Shown piece by piece: positions 15,890-24,119 of a stretch of DNA of 36,194 nucleotides. The notes under the pieces were generated by a model. The model saw only the letters and a list, made by a program, of their open reading frames with translations. It did no database searches and was not told where the DNA came from. Every line of letters starts with the position of its first letter. Position 1 is the first letter of the stretch. The DNA is from Anaerococcus obesiensis ph10. Its GTDB lineage: Bacteria; Bacillota; Clostridia; Tissierellales; Peptoniphilaceae. The stretch covers positions 973,579-1,009,772 of the forward strand of contig NZ_HE978531.1 of the NCBI RefSeq assembly GCF_000311745.1, read 5' to 3'. A program made the translations under genes and the position numbers.

Positions 15890-17335
15890 TTAATTTTCCT
15901 TTGCTGCCCAATATGAAACTGAGCCAGGTCCAACATTAAAAATTCCGTTTCCATTTTCATCGATTGTAACTTCGTTTTTGTTGTTGCCTGACAAATCTAT
16001 ATAGGTTTTTCCAGCTTCTTCTTCGCCTACAAACATTTGTTTTTCAGCCATATCTCCTATGGAAATCAAAACTGCAAGGGAAGATGTATCAGAATCTGTC
16101 CTTCTGACCCAACCTACAACTTGAGGATTATCAAAATAATCATCTTGGTCTCCAAAAGCATATTTTTTTCTCACATCAAGCATCTTATCTATCATTTCTT
16201 TTAATGGATCTTTTTTAACCTCTCCTTTTAGTCCATAATAATCTCCTGCAAAAATACAAGGATAGCCGTCTTTTCTAAATAAAATCAAGGAGTAGGCGAT
16301 TTCTTTAAACCAATCTTCAACCCAAGAATCCAATGACTGACCTGGTTGGGAATCGTGATTGTCGACAAAGGTTACTGCTTGGAGGGGATGATTTTTGACA
16401 ATTGTGTTGTTAAAAATATTTCTCATATCATAATTTCCGTTTGACTTGCTCGCCTGTTCAAAGTGAAAATGAAGTGGCACATCAAATAAGTCTATTTTCC
16501 AATCAGTATCGTCCAAATATCCATCAATTTGACCTTCGTCATATTGCCAATATTCCCCAAAAAGATAAAAATCGTCTTTCTTTTTTTCCATAATATGATT
16601 TGATAAATCATAAATAAATTCGTCAGAAATGTGCTTTAATGCATCATACCTAAAACCATCAACTCCAGTTTCTTCCATAAACCAATCGACCCATTTAAAT
16701 ATTTCTTCTCTTACTTCCGGATGGGAATGGTCTATGTCAGCGTTCATAAGGTAATCGAAATTTCCTTTTTCATCGCTCACGCCATCGTCCCAATATTTTC
16801 CTTCGCCAAGGACTCTAAATATTGCCTTTGTGTCGGTATTTGAATCATAATCAACGCCTGTAAAATGATAATAATGCCAAATGAAATCAGAATATTTACC
16901 TTCTCTTCCAGGAAAATCAAAACCTGTCCAAGCCTTTATTTTCATATCTTCTGATACGTCTTTTTCTCTGTTATTTTGATCTACCATTCTCGCCATAAAT
17001 TCTTCTTCAAAATCGGCGTTTCCCTTGTGATTTAAAACAACATCTGCATAAACTTTTATATTATTTTTGTGAAGTTCATCAATAGCCTCAAGAAGTTCTT
17101 TTTTTGTTCCATATTTTGTCCTAACTGTGCCTTTTTGGTCAAATTCTCCCAAATCCCACAAGTCATAAATTCCATATCCAACATCTTGGTCGCCTCCACC
17201 CTTACACATTGGTGGAAGCCAAAGAGCATCAATTCCAGCATCCTTTATTTTTTTTGCATTTTCCTTCAAAAAAGCATAATAGCCTCCGTCAGCGGGACTG
17301 TCCCACTCGAAGGCTTGCATCATAACATCGCTCAT
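15890..17335 (-). CDS. amyA: Cytoplasmic alpha-amylase, GH13
   Basis: This 481-residue GH13 enzyme has no signal peptide. The catalytic triad is visible: nucleophile Asp231 in GFRYDALKH, acid/base Glu261 in YLFGEYW, and Asp328 in FVDNHDSQ. Conserved region I is VYADVVLNHK (residues 95-104). The opening MMQAFEWDSPADGGYY and LPPMCKGG resemble the liquefying amylases of subfamily GH13_5. It should cleave internal alpha-1,4 bonds of intracellular glycogen or imported dextrins. Its ATG directly abuts the deoC stop (TAAATG), and rnhA follows after 5 nt, placing it inside a tightly packed operon. Confidence 0.9.
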   Translation of the reverse strand: MSDVMMQAFEWDSPADGGYYAFLKENAKKIKDAGIDALWLPPMCKGGGDQDVGYGIYDLWDLGEFDQKGTVRTKYGTKKELLEAIDELHKNNIKVYADVVLNHKGNADFEEEFMARMVDQNNREKDVSEDMKIKAWTGFDFPGREGKYSDFIWHYYHFTGVDYDSNTDTKAIFRVLGEGKYWDDGVSDEKGNFDYLMNADIDHSHPEVREEIFKWVDWFMEETGVDGFRYDALKHISDEFIYDLSNHIMEKKKDDFYLFGEYWQYDEGQIDGYLDDTDWKIDLFDVPLHFHFEQASKSNGNYDMRNIFNNTIVKNHPLQAVTFVDNHDSQPGQSLDSWVEDWFKEIAYSLILFRKDGYPCIFAGDYYGLKGEVKKDPLKEMIDKMLDVRKKYAFGDQDDYFDNPQVVGWVRRTDSDTSSLAVLISIGDMAEKQMFVGEEEAGKTYIDLSGNNKNEVTIDENGNGIFNVGPGSVSYWAAKEN

Positions 17336-17977
17336 TTATTTTTCCCCTTCAACGATGGCAATTGATGCTGAACAACCAAGTCTACTTGCTCCAGCATTTA
17401 TCATCTCCATTGCCTCATCATAGGTATGGATTCCTCCACTTGCCTTAACTCCCATTTCTTCTCCAACAGTTTTTCTCATAAGAGCCACATCTTCTTTTGT
17501 AGCTCCACCCGTAGAAAATCCTGTAGAAGTTTTTACAAAATCTGCACCAGCTTCTTTGGAAAGTTCGCACACTTTAATTTTTTCTTCATCATCAAGTAGG
17601 CAAGTTTCAATAATAACTTTTAAAATTTTATCTCCACAAGCTTTTTTAACTTCTTTTATATCTTCCAAAACGTAAGCATAATCTTTATCTTTTAATCTTC
17701 CAACATTAATTACCATATCAATTTCATCTGCCCCATCTTTAATGGCATCTTCTGTTTCAAAAACCTTAGCCTTTGTAGTCATTGCCCCCAAAGGAAAACC
17801 AATAACAGATGTGATTCTAATATCCTTATCCATATCTCTAATCATAGCAACATAAGAAGAATTTACACATATAGATTTAAAATTATATTCTAAAGTTTCT
17901 TCTACAATCTTTTTAACTTCATCTTTTCTTGCATCAGCTTTTAATATAGTGTGGTCAATATATTGATTAATTTTCAT
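17336..17977 (-). CDS. deoC: Deoxyribose-phosphate aldolase
   Basis: I start the gene at the ATG complementary to 17975-17977 (213 residues), 6 nt after AAAGGAG; an upstream in-frame start would lie deeper in the preceding gene. The enzyme splits 2-deoxyribose 5-phosphate into glyceraldehyde 3-phosphate and acetaldehyde. Landmarks are IDHTILK at the N-terminus, the acidic [10 protein letters not shown] near residue 90, the Schiff-base Lys in [14 protein letters not shown] near 150, and [10 protein letters not shown] near 178. The start lies within the last codons of the phosphatase gene (11-nt overlap) and the stop touches the amylase start, so translation is coupled on both sides. Confidence 0.93.
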   Translation of the reverse strand: MKINQYIDHTILKADARKDEVKKIVEETLEYNFKSICVNSSYVAMIRDMDKDIRITSVIGFPLGAMTTKAKVFETEDAIKDGADEIDMVINVGRLKDKDYAYVLEDIKEVKKACGDKILKVIIETCLLDDEEKIKVCELSKEAGADFVKTSTGFSTGGATKEDVALMRKTVGEEMGVKASGGIHTYDEAMEMINAGASRLGCSASIAIVEGEK

Positions 17978-19067
17978 TTTTTTCTCCTTTATAATCAATT
18001 AGGGCAAGACTAATATCATCATCTTGTTCGCCCCAAGTAAATTTTTCCAAATCTTCTAAAATAAAATCAAGATTATTTTTATTTTTTAAATTTTCCATCA
18101 ATCTTTCAACAGAATACTCGTTTTTTTCAATATCCTTACTTTCAATAACACCATCAGTATAAAATAAAATCCTGTCTTTAGGATGAAGTTTAATAGTAAC
18201 TTCTTGGTAAATATTTTGCTCAATAATATTAGAAATCATCCTACCAGAAACAACAAGTTTATTTACACGATTTTTATTTTCAATAAGATGAAGAGGTGGG
18301 CAATTATGTCCAGCATTAGAAAAAGTAAGGCTATCATTTAGGCTATCAAAAATTCCAACCCAAACTGTAAAATACTGGGATGAATTCATATCAAGTTTTA
18401 CGAACTTTTCCCTAAGTTTTTTCAAAACTTGACCTGGAGAATAATCACTATGTCGTTCAAAAATTCCGCTTATAGATAATTTTACAAACATGGTCATAAT
18501 AGAAGATTTAACCCCATGACCCATAACATCGGCTATATAAAAGGCATACCTATTTTCATCAACCTTAATAATATCAAACAAATCCCCCGAAAGATCATTT
18601 GATGGAATATATCTTCCCTCAAGCTTTATATCCCCATAAGTTTTATTTTTGGGCAAAATACTCGCTTGAATTTTTCTAACAAATCTAATATCTTCAAGCA
18701 TCTTTCTATTTGCATTAAAAAGATCAACTTTCATCCTAGATTCGCTAGTTATATCCCTATAAACTTCAATAATTCCCATAAATTCATTGTCATTATAAAG
18801 GGGAGAAGATTTAATAGAATAATATTTGCCATTAATGAGTTTTTCCTCTTCAATTGTAGTATTTTTAAAAATATCAGCCTTTTCACTAAGTTTTTCTATA
18901 TCAATATTTTGCTCAATGAGCGACCTGTCAAGATGAATATCTCGTTTCATTTTTTCATTAATAAAAACAAGCCTACCATACTTATCAAGTATCCTAACCC
19001 AGTCATCCATTGAGTTTAAGACATAGAAATTATCATCCCTAAATTTTTCTATATTCGCCTTACCCAT
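17967..19067 (-). CDS. PAS-domain SpoIIE/RsbU-type serine phosphatase
   Basis: The 366 residues comprise a PAS domain (about 15-110: [17 protein letters not shown] through [14 protein letters not shown]), a linker helix (about 115-140, ending IQASILPKN) and a PP2C-like SpoIIE domain (about 150-360). The phosphatase metal-binding acids are visible in [21 protein letters not shown] and DDDISLALI. Relatives dephosphorylate STAS-domain anti-anti-sigma factors in response to a signal sensed by the PAS domain. No sigma factor, anti-sigma or STAS partner is encoded in this window, so the target is unknown. It is the first gene of an operon with deoC, the amylase and rnhA. The ATG follows AAAGAGGT. 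Confidence 0.85.
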   Translation of the reverse strand: MGKANIEKFRDDNFYVLNSMDDWVRILDKYGRLVFINEKMKRDIHLDRSLIEQNIDIEKLSEKADIFKNTTIEEEKLINGKYYSIKSSPLYNDNEFMGIIEVYRDITSESRMKVDLFNANRKMLEDIRFVRKIQASILPKNKTYGDIKLEGRYIPSNDLSGDLFDIIKVDENRYAFYIADVMGHGVKSSIMTMFVKLSISGIFERHSDYSPGQVLKKLREKFVKLDMNSSQYFTVWVGIFDSLNDSLTFSNAGHNCPPLHLIENKNRVNKLVVSGRMISNIIEQNIYQEVTIKLHPKDRILFYTDGVIESKDIEKNEYSVERLMENLKNKNNLDFILEDLEKFTWGEQDDDISLALIDYKGEKNEN

Positions 19068-19100
19068 AAGAACCTCTTTATAAACATTTATTCTCTTTTT

Positions 19101-19129
19101 ATGGTAACATTTATAAGATATATTTTCAA
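19101..19129 (-). promoter_or_regulatory. Promoter of the phosphatase-deoC-amylase-rnhA operon
   Basis: On the minus strand TTGAAA (19124-19129), 17-bp spacer, TACCAT (19101-19106) preceded by TGT (extended -10), about 33 bp upstream of the phosphatase ATG. Confidence 0.55.
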
Positions 19130-19270
19130 TTAATTAAGTAAACTAATGAAATTTTTAATATAAAAATTATTAATAAAGACTAAAATTTAAAGAAAATATC
19201 GATAAAAAGAAATACAAAATTAAAAACTAAATCCAAAAATTAAATTCATAATAAATACTACTTCAAATAC

Positions 19271-19442
19271 AAAACAAAATTCATTATAAATACCTACATC
19301 AAATACAAAACAAATTTGATAATAAAACTCTATACAAAATACAAATCAAAAAAACAAAATTCATTATAAATATCTACATTAAATACAAAACAAATTTGAT
19401 AATAAAACTCTATACAAAATACAAATCAAAAAAACAAAATTC
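19271..19442. repeat. Tandem repeat, 80-bp period
   Basis: Two copies (19271-19350 and 19351-19430) differ at only two positions, and a third starts and breaks off after 12 nt. A more degenerate copy can be recognised just before, about 19240-19270. The plus strand is almost free of G. No coding frame runs through it. Confidence 0.9.
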
Positions 19443-19489
19443 AAAAGCAATACTATAAAAATATCAATAAAGCATTGAAAACTTCACAT

Positions 19490-19640
19490 AAAATCTAAAC
19501 TGAATTTTAAAACTCCATTTACAATAAAATCTAAATTAAATTTTAAAACCCATTTACAATAAAATCTAAACTGAATTTTAAAACTCCATTTACAATAAAA
19601 TCTAAATTAAACTTTAAAACTTCATTTACAACAAAATCTA
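19490..19640. repeat. Tandem repeat, 36-bp period with alternating units
   Basis: Units begin AAAATCTAAA and end CATTTACAAT: 19490-19525, 19526-19560, 19561-19596, 19597-19632, then a partial unit. Units 1 and 3 are identical (36/36). Units 2 and 4 share a different middle (ATTAAA in place of ACTGAA). The array is thus a repeated dimer of about 71 bp. Confidence 0.9.
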
Positions 19641-19644
19641 AATA

Positions 19645-20052
19645 AACCTATCTAACCCAGTTGATAATGAATCTATATATCATTTGCTAATCTATATAAA
19701 ATATTTATATTAAACTTAAAATACTTTTTACAATAAAGTGTAAATTAACTTATCTAAATCCGTTGATAATGAATCTATATGTCATTAGCCAATCTATATT
19801 AAAAATTTTTATATTAATTTAAAATATCCTTTACAATAAAAATAAATTAACTTATCTAAACCCGTTGATAATGAATCTATATATCATTTGCTAATCTATA
19901 TAAAATATTTCTATTAAACTTAAAATACTATTTACAATAAAGTGTAAATTAACTTATCTAAATCCGTTGATAATGAATCTATATGTCATTAGCCAATCTA
20001 TATTTCATTTGCTAATCTATATAAAATATTTATATTAAATTTAAAATACACA
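19645..20052. repeat. Tandem repeat, exact 102-bp period with alternating units
   Basis: Units start at 19645, 19747, 19849 and 19951, exactly 102 bp apart, with the core GTTGATAATGAATCTATAT. Units 1 and 3 carry ATATCATTTGCTAATC and differ at about five positions. Units 2 and 4 carry ATGTCATTAGCCAATC and share their first 54 bases. Unit 4 then switches to the unit-1 type at the shared AATCTATAT, adding about 20 bp. Each unit includes TTTACAAT, also present in the 36-bp array. Together with the other two arrays this fills most of the 1.1-kb gene-free stretch 19068-20187; nothing else is apparent there besides the promoter and the rplQ terminator. Confidence 0.9.
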
Positions 20053-20143
20053 AAAATTTTCATTCTAAAATAGAAGACTACTATCCAAAAATAAAAATCA
20101 AATTATAATTTTTCATTTTATTTTGAAAATTAAAAATTACCAC

Positions 20144-20172
20144 AAAAAAAGCACCTTATTTTCATAAGATGC
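20144..20172 (-). terminator. Terminator of the ribosomal superoperon
   Basis: On the minus strand GCATCTTA / TAAGGTGC (one G-T pair) with a 6-nt loop, followed by T7, 15 bp after the rplQ stop codon. Confidence 0.85.
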
Positions 20173-20187
20173 TATAGAGTAAGTTTA

Positions 20188-20529
20188 TTATACAAGTTCT
20201 ATTATTGCTCTTTCGGAACCATCGCCTCTTCTTGGTCCTAATTTTAATACTCTAGTATATCCACCGTTTCTATCTTCATATTTTGGTGCAATTTCGCCAA
20301 ATAATTTTTGAACTGTAGATGGTTTGTATATATATTGAGCTGCTTGTCTTCTTGTGTGAAGTGTATTTTTCTTACCTAATGTAATCATACGATCAGCCAT
20401 TTTTTGAGTTTCTTTTGCTCTTGTTAGTGTAGTAGTAATTCTACCATTGTCTAACAAAGAAGTAACTTGATTTCTAAGTAGGGCATTTCTATGATCTGTT
20501 CTTCTACCAAGCTTTCTTTTATTAGCCAT
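20188..20529 (-). CDS. rplQ: Ribosomal protein bL17
   Basis: This 113-residue large-subunit protein is the last gene of the S10-spc-alpha array. [19 protein letters not shown] at the N-terminus and [23 protein letters not shown] at the C-terminus are diagnostic. Of two adjacent ATGs I prefer the second (20529), five bases after AGGAGG; the first would leave only two. It lies 9 bp after rpoA, the normal order, and a terminator ends the unit. Confidence 0.96.
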   Translation of the reverse strand: MANKRKLGRRTDHRNALLRNQVTSLLDNGRITTTLTRAKETQKMADRMITLGKKNTLHTRRQAAQYIYKPSTVQKLFGEIAPKYEDRNGGYTRVLKLGPRRGDGSERAIIELV

Positions 20530-20538
20530 CATATCCTC

Positions 20539-21495
20539 CTATTCTTCTCTTAAACTAAGTCCTAAACTGTGGATTTTATCAATAACTTCTTCTAGTGATT
20601 TTTTACCGAAGTTTTTGATATCCTTTAGCTCAGATTCACTTTTTTCTATTATCTCACCAACAGTATTATATCCTGCTCTTTTTAGACAATTGAATGATCT
20701 TAATGAAAGATCTAATTCCTCAATAGTTTTTGATAATTCCATTTGATTATTATCTTCTTCTTCGATTTCTTCAATTTCTTCTTCCTCATCTTCTGGTGGG
20801 AATTGTTGACCTGGTAGGTCTTTGAAAAATCTTATATCTTCCATCAAAATTGAAGCGCCTTCTGATAAGGCTTCTTGTGGAGTGATTGTTCCATCAGTCC
20901 AAACTTCAAGAATTAATTTATCATAATCAGTAGACTCACCTACTCTAGTATTTTCAACTGTAAAGTTTACGCTTTTTACTGGTGTAAATGATGAATCTAT
21001 AGCTATTGCTCCTATTGGGTCGGTATCCTTTTTGTTTTGTTCAGCTACCCTATATCCTTTACCATCTGTAACGTCAAGGGCAATAAACAATCTTCCTTTA
21101 TCATTAACTGTTGCAAGATAATGATCTGGATTTGCCACTTCGATTTGGGCATCTGTTTTTATATCTTTAGCTGTAACAATTTTAGGTCCTTCTATATCTA
21201 AAAATAGTGTTAGATCTTCTTTAGTATGTTTTTTAATATCAATACCTTTGATATTTAATATTAATTCAGGTACATCTTCTACAACTCCAGGAATTGTGGA
21301 AAATTCGTGTAGTACCCCGTCTATAAGAATCTTTGAGACGCTAGAACCAGGTAAGGATGATAAAAGCATCCTTCTCATACTGTTTCCTATGGTTGTACCA
21401 TAGCCTCTTTCGAGTGGATATAGGACAAATTTACCGTAATTAGTTTCTTCGTCTATATCTAAAATTTCAATCTTTGTATCTAATTTTTCTATCAT
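20539..21495 (-). CDS. rpoA: RNA polymerase alpha subunit
   Basis: This 318-residue subunit forms the dimer that nucleates RNA polymerase assembly. The N-terminal domain (1-230) shows YGKFVLYPLERGYGTTIGNSMRRMLLSSLPG. A very acidic linker (EDEEEEIEEIEEEDNN, about 240-255) joins it to the C-terminal domain with LDLSLRSFNCLKRAGYNTVGEI, which contacts UP elements and activators. It sits in the usual place between rpsD and rplQ, after a 33-bp gap. Confidence 0.97.
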   Translation of the reverse strand: MIEKLDTKIEILDIDEETNYGKFVLYPLERGYGTTIGNSMRRMLLSSLPGSSVSKILIDGVLHEFSTIPGVVEDVPELILNIKGIDIKKHTKEDLTLFLDIEGPKIVTAKDIKTDAQIEVANPDHYLATVNDKGRLFIALDVTDGKGYRVAEQNKKDTDPIGAIAIDSSFTPVKSVNFTVENTRVGESTDYDKLILEVWTDGTITPQEALSEGASILMEDIRFFKDLPGQQFPPEDEEEEIEEIEEEDNNQMELSKTIEELDLSLRSFNCLKRAGYNTVGEIIEKSESELKDIKNFGKKSLEEVIDKIHSLGLSLREE

Positions 21496-21528
21496 TGTAT
21501 CTCCTTAGTTCTAACAATTTAACTAATT

Positions 21529-22122
21529 CTATTTAGAATAGAACTCAACAATCATACGTTCTTCTACAGGTATATCAATATCTTCTCTTGTTGGGAAGTT
21601 TGTAACTTTTACCTTTAAGTTTTCTAAATCTGAATCTAACCATGAAACTACTCCAAATGATTGGTTTGTTTCTTTGATAGCTTTAAATAATTGGCTTGAT
21701 CTAGATTTTTCTTTAACTTCAATAACATCTCCTTCGTTTACAAGAATTGATGGGATGTCAACACTTTTTCCATTTACTAATAAATGTCCATGTGTTACGA
21801 TTTGTCTTGCTTCTCTTCTAGTTCTAGCAAGTCCAGATCTAAATGCTATATTGTCAAGTCTTCTTTCACAAAGGATTATTAGGTTTTCACCTGTTTGTCC
21901 TTGCATTTTTGAAGCTTTTTCATAATAACTTCTAAATTGTTTTTCACTTACTCCGTAGATGAATTTAGCTTTTTGTTTTTCCCTTTGTTGCATACCATAT
22001 TCACTAAGTTTTCTTCTTTGATTAGAGTTTGTTCTTTTAGATTCTCCTGAGTAACCTAAGTATGCTGGGCTGATTCCTAAGCTTCTACATCTTTTAAATA
22101 TTGGATCTCTGCTTACTGCCAT
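21529..22122 (-). CDS. rpsD: Ribosomal protein uS4
   Basis: This 197-residue small-subunit assembly protein also serves in some bacteria as a translational repressor of the alpha operon. The S4 RNA-binding domain is visible in LCERRLDNIAFRSGLARTRR and HGHLLVNGKSVDIPS. The N-terminal zinc-binding cysteines of some S4 proteins are absent (only KRCRS remains), so this is the zinc-free form. It lies 12 bp after rpsK. Confidence 0.96.
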   Translation of the reverse strand: MAVSRDPIFKRCRSLGISPAYLGYSGESKRTNSNQRRKLSEYGMQQREKQKAKFIYGVSEKQFRSYYEKASKMQGQTGENLIILCERRLDNIAFRSGLARTRREARQIVTHGHLLVNGKSVDIPSILVNEGDVIEVKEKSRSSQLFKAIKETNQSFGVVSWLDSDLENLKVKVTNFPTREDIDIPVEERMIVEFYSK

Positions 22123-22134
22123 AGTTTCTCCTTA

Positions 22135-22539
22135 TTAAACTCTTCTTCTCTTAGGTGGTCTACAACCATTGTGAGGAATTGGTGTTACGTCTTTTATCAT
22201 TGTTACTTCAAGTCCTGCTGCTTGTAAGCTTCTGATTGCAGATTCTCTTCCTGAGCCTGGTCCTTTAACAAATACTTCTACACTTTTTAAACCATATTCC
22301 ATAGCTTTTTTTGCTGCTTCTAAAGCTGCTTCTTGTGCTGCAAAAGGAGTTGATTTTCTTGATCCTCTAAAACCTAATTGTCCAGCACTTGCCCATGATA
22401 AGGCATTTCCTTGTGCATCTGTCAAAGTTACCATTGTATTATTGAATGTTGAATTGATATGAGCTTGTCCTCTTTCGACATTCTTTTTAACTCTTCTTCT
22501 ACCTCTTTTAGCAGAAGATTTTTTAGTCTTTGCTGCCAT
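22135..22539 (-). CDS. rpsK: Ribosomal protein uS11
   Basis: This 134-residue protein of the 30S platform is recognised from [18 protein letters not shown], the [19 protein letters not shown] turn and the basic C-terminus [17 protein letters not shown]. The N-terminus is Lys/Arg-rich ([14 protein letters not shown]), as usual. It follows rpsM by 8 bp with a good AGGAG site. Confidence 0.96.
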   Translation of the reverse strand: MAAKTKKSSAKRGRRRVKKNVERGQAHINSTFNNTMVTLTDAQGNALSWASAGQLGFRGSRKSTPFAAQEAALEAAKKAMEYGLKSVEVFVKGPGSGRESAIRSLQAAGLEVTMIKDVTPIPHNGCRPPKRRRV

Positions 22540-22547
22540 ATCTCCTC

Positions 22548-22889
22548 CTAATGTCTTCCTTTTCTAGTTCTTGCGTTATTTTTTGTATTTTGACCTCTTA
22601 CAGGTAAACCTCTTTTGTGTCTAATTCCTCTGTAGCAATTAATTTCTCTAAGATTTCTAATATTCATAGATACTTCACGTCTTAAATCACCTTCGATTGT
22701 ATAGTCGTCTAATATCTCACGAATTTTTCCTAGTTCTCCTTCTGTAAGGTCTTTCATTTTTGTATCAGGATTGATTCCTGCTTTTTCTAATATTTCTTGC
22801 GCTGAAGATTTTCCTATACCATAAATATAAGTCAATCCAATTTCTGCTCTTTTTTCTCTAGGTAAGTCTATACCAGCTATTCTTGGCAT
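22548..22889 (-). CDS. rpsM: Ribosomal protein uS13
   Basis: This 113-residue head protein of the 30S subunit contacts tRNA and the 50S bridge. Diagnostic parts are [26 protein letters not shown] and the basic tail [14 protein letters not shown]...KNNARTRKG. The tail is slightly shorter than in Escherichia coli. It lies 11 bp after rpmJ in the standard order. Confidence 0.96.
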   Translation of the reverse strand: MPRIAGIDLPREKRAEIGLTYIYGIGKSSAQEILEKAGINPDTKMKDLTEGELGKIREILDDYTIEGDLRREVSMNIRNLREINCYRGIRHKRGLPVRGQNTKNNARTRKGRH

Positions 22890-22900
22890 CTAATACCTCC

Positions 22901-23014
22901 TTAACCTTGTCTTTGTTTATGTTTTGGATTTTCGCAAATTACCATAACTTTACCGTTTCTTTTGATAATTTTGCATTTATCACACATTTTTTTTACTGAT
23001 GCTCTAACTTTCAT
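22901..23014 (-). CDS. rpmJ: Ribosomal protein bL36
   Basis: A 37-residue protein begins at the ATG complementary to 23012-23014: [20 protein letters not shown], then [17 protein letters not shown]. The zinc ligands Cys11, Cys14, Cys27 and His33 (CxxC...C...H) are intact, so it is the zinc-containing form. It is placed between infA and rpsM, as in most Firmicutes. Confidence 0.95.
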   Translation of the reverse strand: MKVRASVKKMCDKCKIIKRNGKVMVICENPKHKQRQG

Positions 23015-23053
23015 TATCGTTCTCTCTTTCTTTATCTACACTTTTAGATTTAA

Positions 23054-23090
23054 AATAACAAGAAAAAATCGTAGATTTTTTATTGTTATT
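23054..23090 (-). promoter_or_regulatory. AT-rich hairpin at the infA-rpmJ junction
   Basis: AATAACAA (23054-23061) plus AAAAAATC pairs with GATTTTTT plus TTGTTATT (83-90), a 16-bp stem with one internal mismatch and a GTA loop. It includes the infA stop codon. It could be an mRNA processing or stabilising structure or a weak attenuator; no strong T-run follows. Confidence 0.5.
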
Positions 23091-23304
23091 TGCGTCTCCA
23101 AGTAATTCTGCCTTGAGTAAGATCGTATGGAGATAATTCTACTGTTACTGTATCTCCTGGTAATATTCTAATGTAGTTCATTCTAAGTTTGCCTGAAATA
23201 TGTGCTTGTATTTCATGGCCATTTTCTAGTTCTACTTTAAATATTGCATTTGGTAGAGCTTCTTTAACTACTCCTGTTACTTCTATAGCATCTTTTTTTG
23301 ACAT
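23086..23304 (-). CDS. infA: Translation initiation factor IF-1
   Basis: This 72-residue OB-fold protein blocks the ribosomal A site during initiation. I choose the ATG complementary to 23302-23304 ([13 protein letters not shown]), which follows AAGGAGAG; an in-frame upstream start would add 22 non-homologous residues. Diagnostic parts are [30 protein letters not shown] and the RITWRRK ending. The preceding 166-bp gap before adk lacks the map gene found here in many bacteria and may hold a separate promoter, though I see no convincing one. Confidence 0.95.
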   Translation of the reverse strand: MSKKDAIEVTGVVKEALPNAIFKVELENGHEIQAHISGKLRMNYIRILPGDTVTVELSPYDLTQGRITWRRK

Positions 23305-23470
23305 CGATAAAATCTCTCCTTTTCTTTTATTTTGATCTATTAATGTCTGATTGATTCTTTTTAACAACAAGACATAATCTAGATATCTTTAATGAAAGAC
23401 TCTATCTTTATCTCGTTTTCGATTTTGTAATTCATTGAAAAATTTAGCATATTTGTTAATATTTTTTATT

Positions 23471-24115
23471 TTATTTCTCTAAACTTTTTTTAATTTGATC
23501 AAAAACTTCTTCAGGAGTTTTTGCACCGTCAATAGTAACTAATATACCTTTTTTGTTGTAGTAATCAATCAAAACTGATGTGTGTTTGTTGTAAACATCA
23601 AGTCTTTCTTTAACTGCAGCTTCTGTGTCATCTTCTCTTTGGATTAATTTTTCTCCTGTTTCATCATCAATTCCTTCAATTTTTGGTGGGTTGAATTTTA
23701 TATGATAAACTTTTCCGGTTGACACATTTACTCTTCTTCCAGATATTCTTTCAATAATTACATCTTCAGGCACATTGATATTTATTACCTTATCAATCTT
23801 ATTATCTCTTTTTTGCATTCCTTCATCAAGTGCTTCGGCTTGAGTAATATTTCTAGGAAATCCATCAAGTAGTATGCTTTTTCCATCTTCTACTTTGTCT
23901 AAGGCATCCCAAACTAAATCTATTGTTAATTCATCTGGAACTAATTGGCCTTTGTTCATATATTCTTTTGCCTTAGCTCCCAAAGGTGTGTTATTTTTTA
24001 TATTTGTTCTAAATATATCACCTGTTGATATTTGAACTGCATCTAATTCTTTTATTAATTTTTCTGCTTGTGTTCCTTTTCCGGCTCCTGGAGGGCCTAA
24101 CAATATGATATTCAT
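23471..24115 (-). CDS. adk: Adenylate kinase
   Basis: This 214-residue enzyme catalyses AMP + ATP = 2 ADP. The P-loop GPPGAGKGTQ is at residues 7-16, the AMP-binding STGD/R region follows near 31-36, and DGFPRN is near 84. The long LID (about 123-160, GRRVNVSTGKVYHIKFNPPK...GEKLIQREDD) lacks the four zinc cysteines of many Gram-positive enzymes. It lies 4 bp after secY, so the two are co-translated, as is typical of spc operons. Confidence 0.96.
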   Translation of the reverse strand: MNIILLGPPGAGKGTQAEKLIKELDAVQISTGDIFRTNIKNNTPLGAKAKEYMNKGQLVPDELTIDLVWDALDKVEDGKSILLDGFPRNITQAEALDEGMQKRDNKIDKVININVPEDVIIERISGRRVNVSTGKVYHIKFNPPKIEGIDDETGEKLIQREDDTEAAVKERLDVYNKHTSVLIDYYNKKGILVTIDGAKTPEEVFDQIKKSLEK

Positions 24116-24119
24116 AATA

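Noticed and set aside
19490-19640. CRISPR array
   Set aside because: The 36-bp period is suggestive, but units abut with no unique spacers, have no dyad symmetry and alternate in type. No cas gene is present.
23305-23370. N-terminal extension of infA by 22 residues
   Set aside because: IF-1 is a well-conserved protein of 72 residues beginning near MSKKD, and the ribosome binding site serves the inner ATG.
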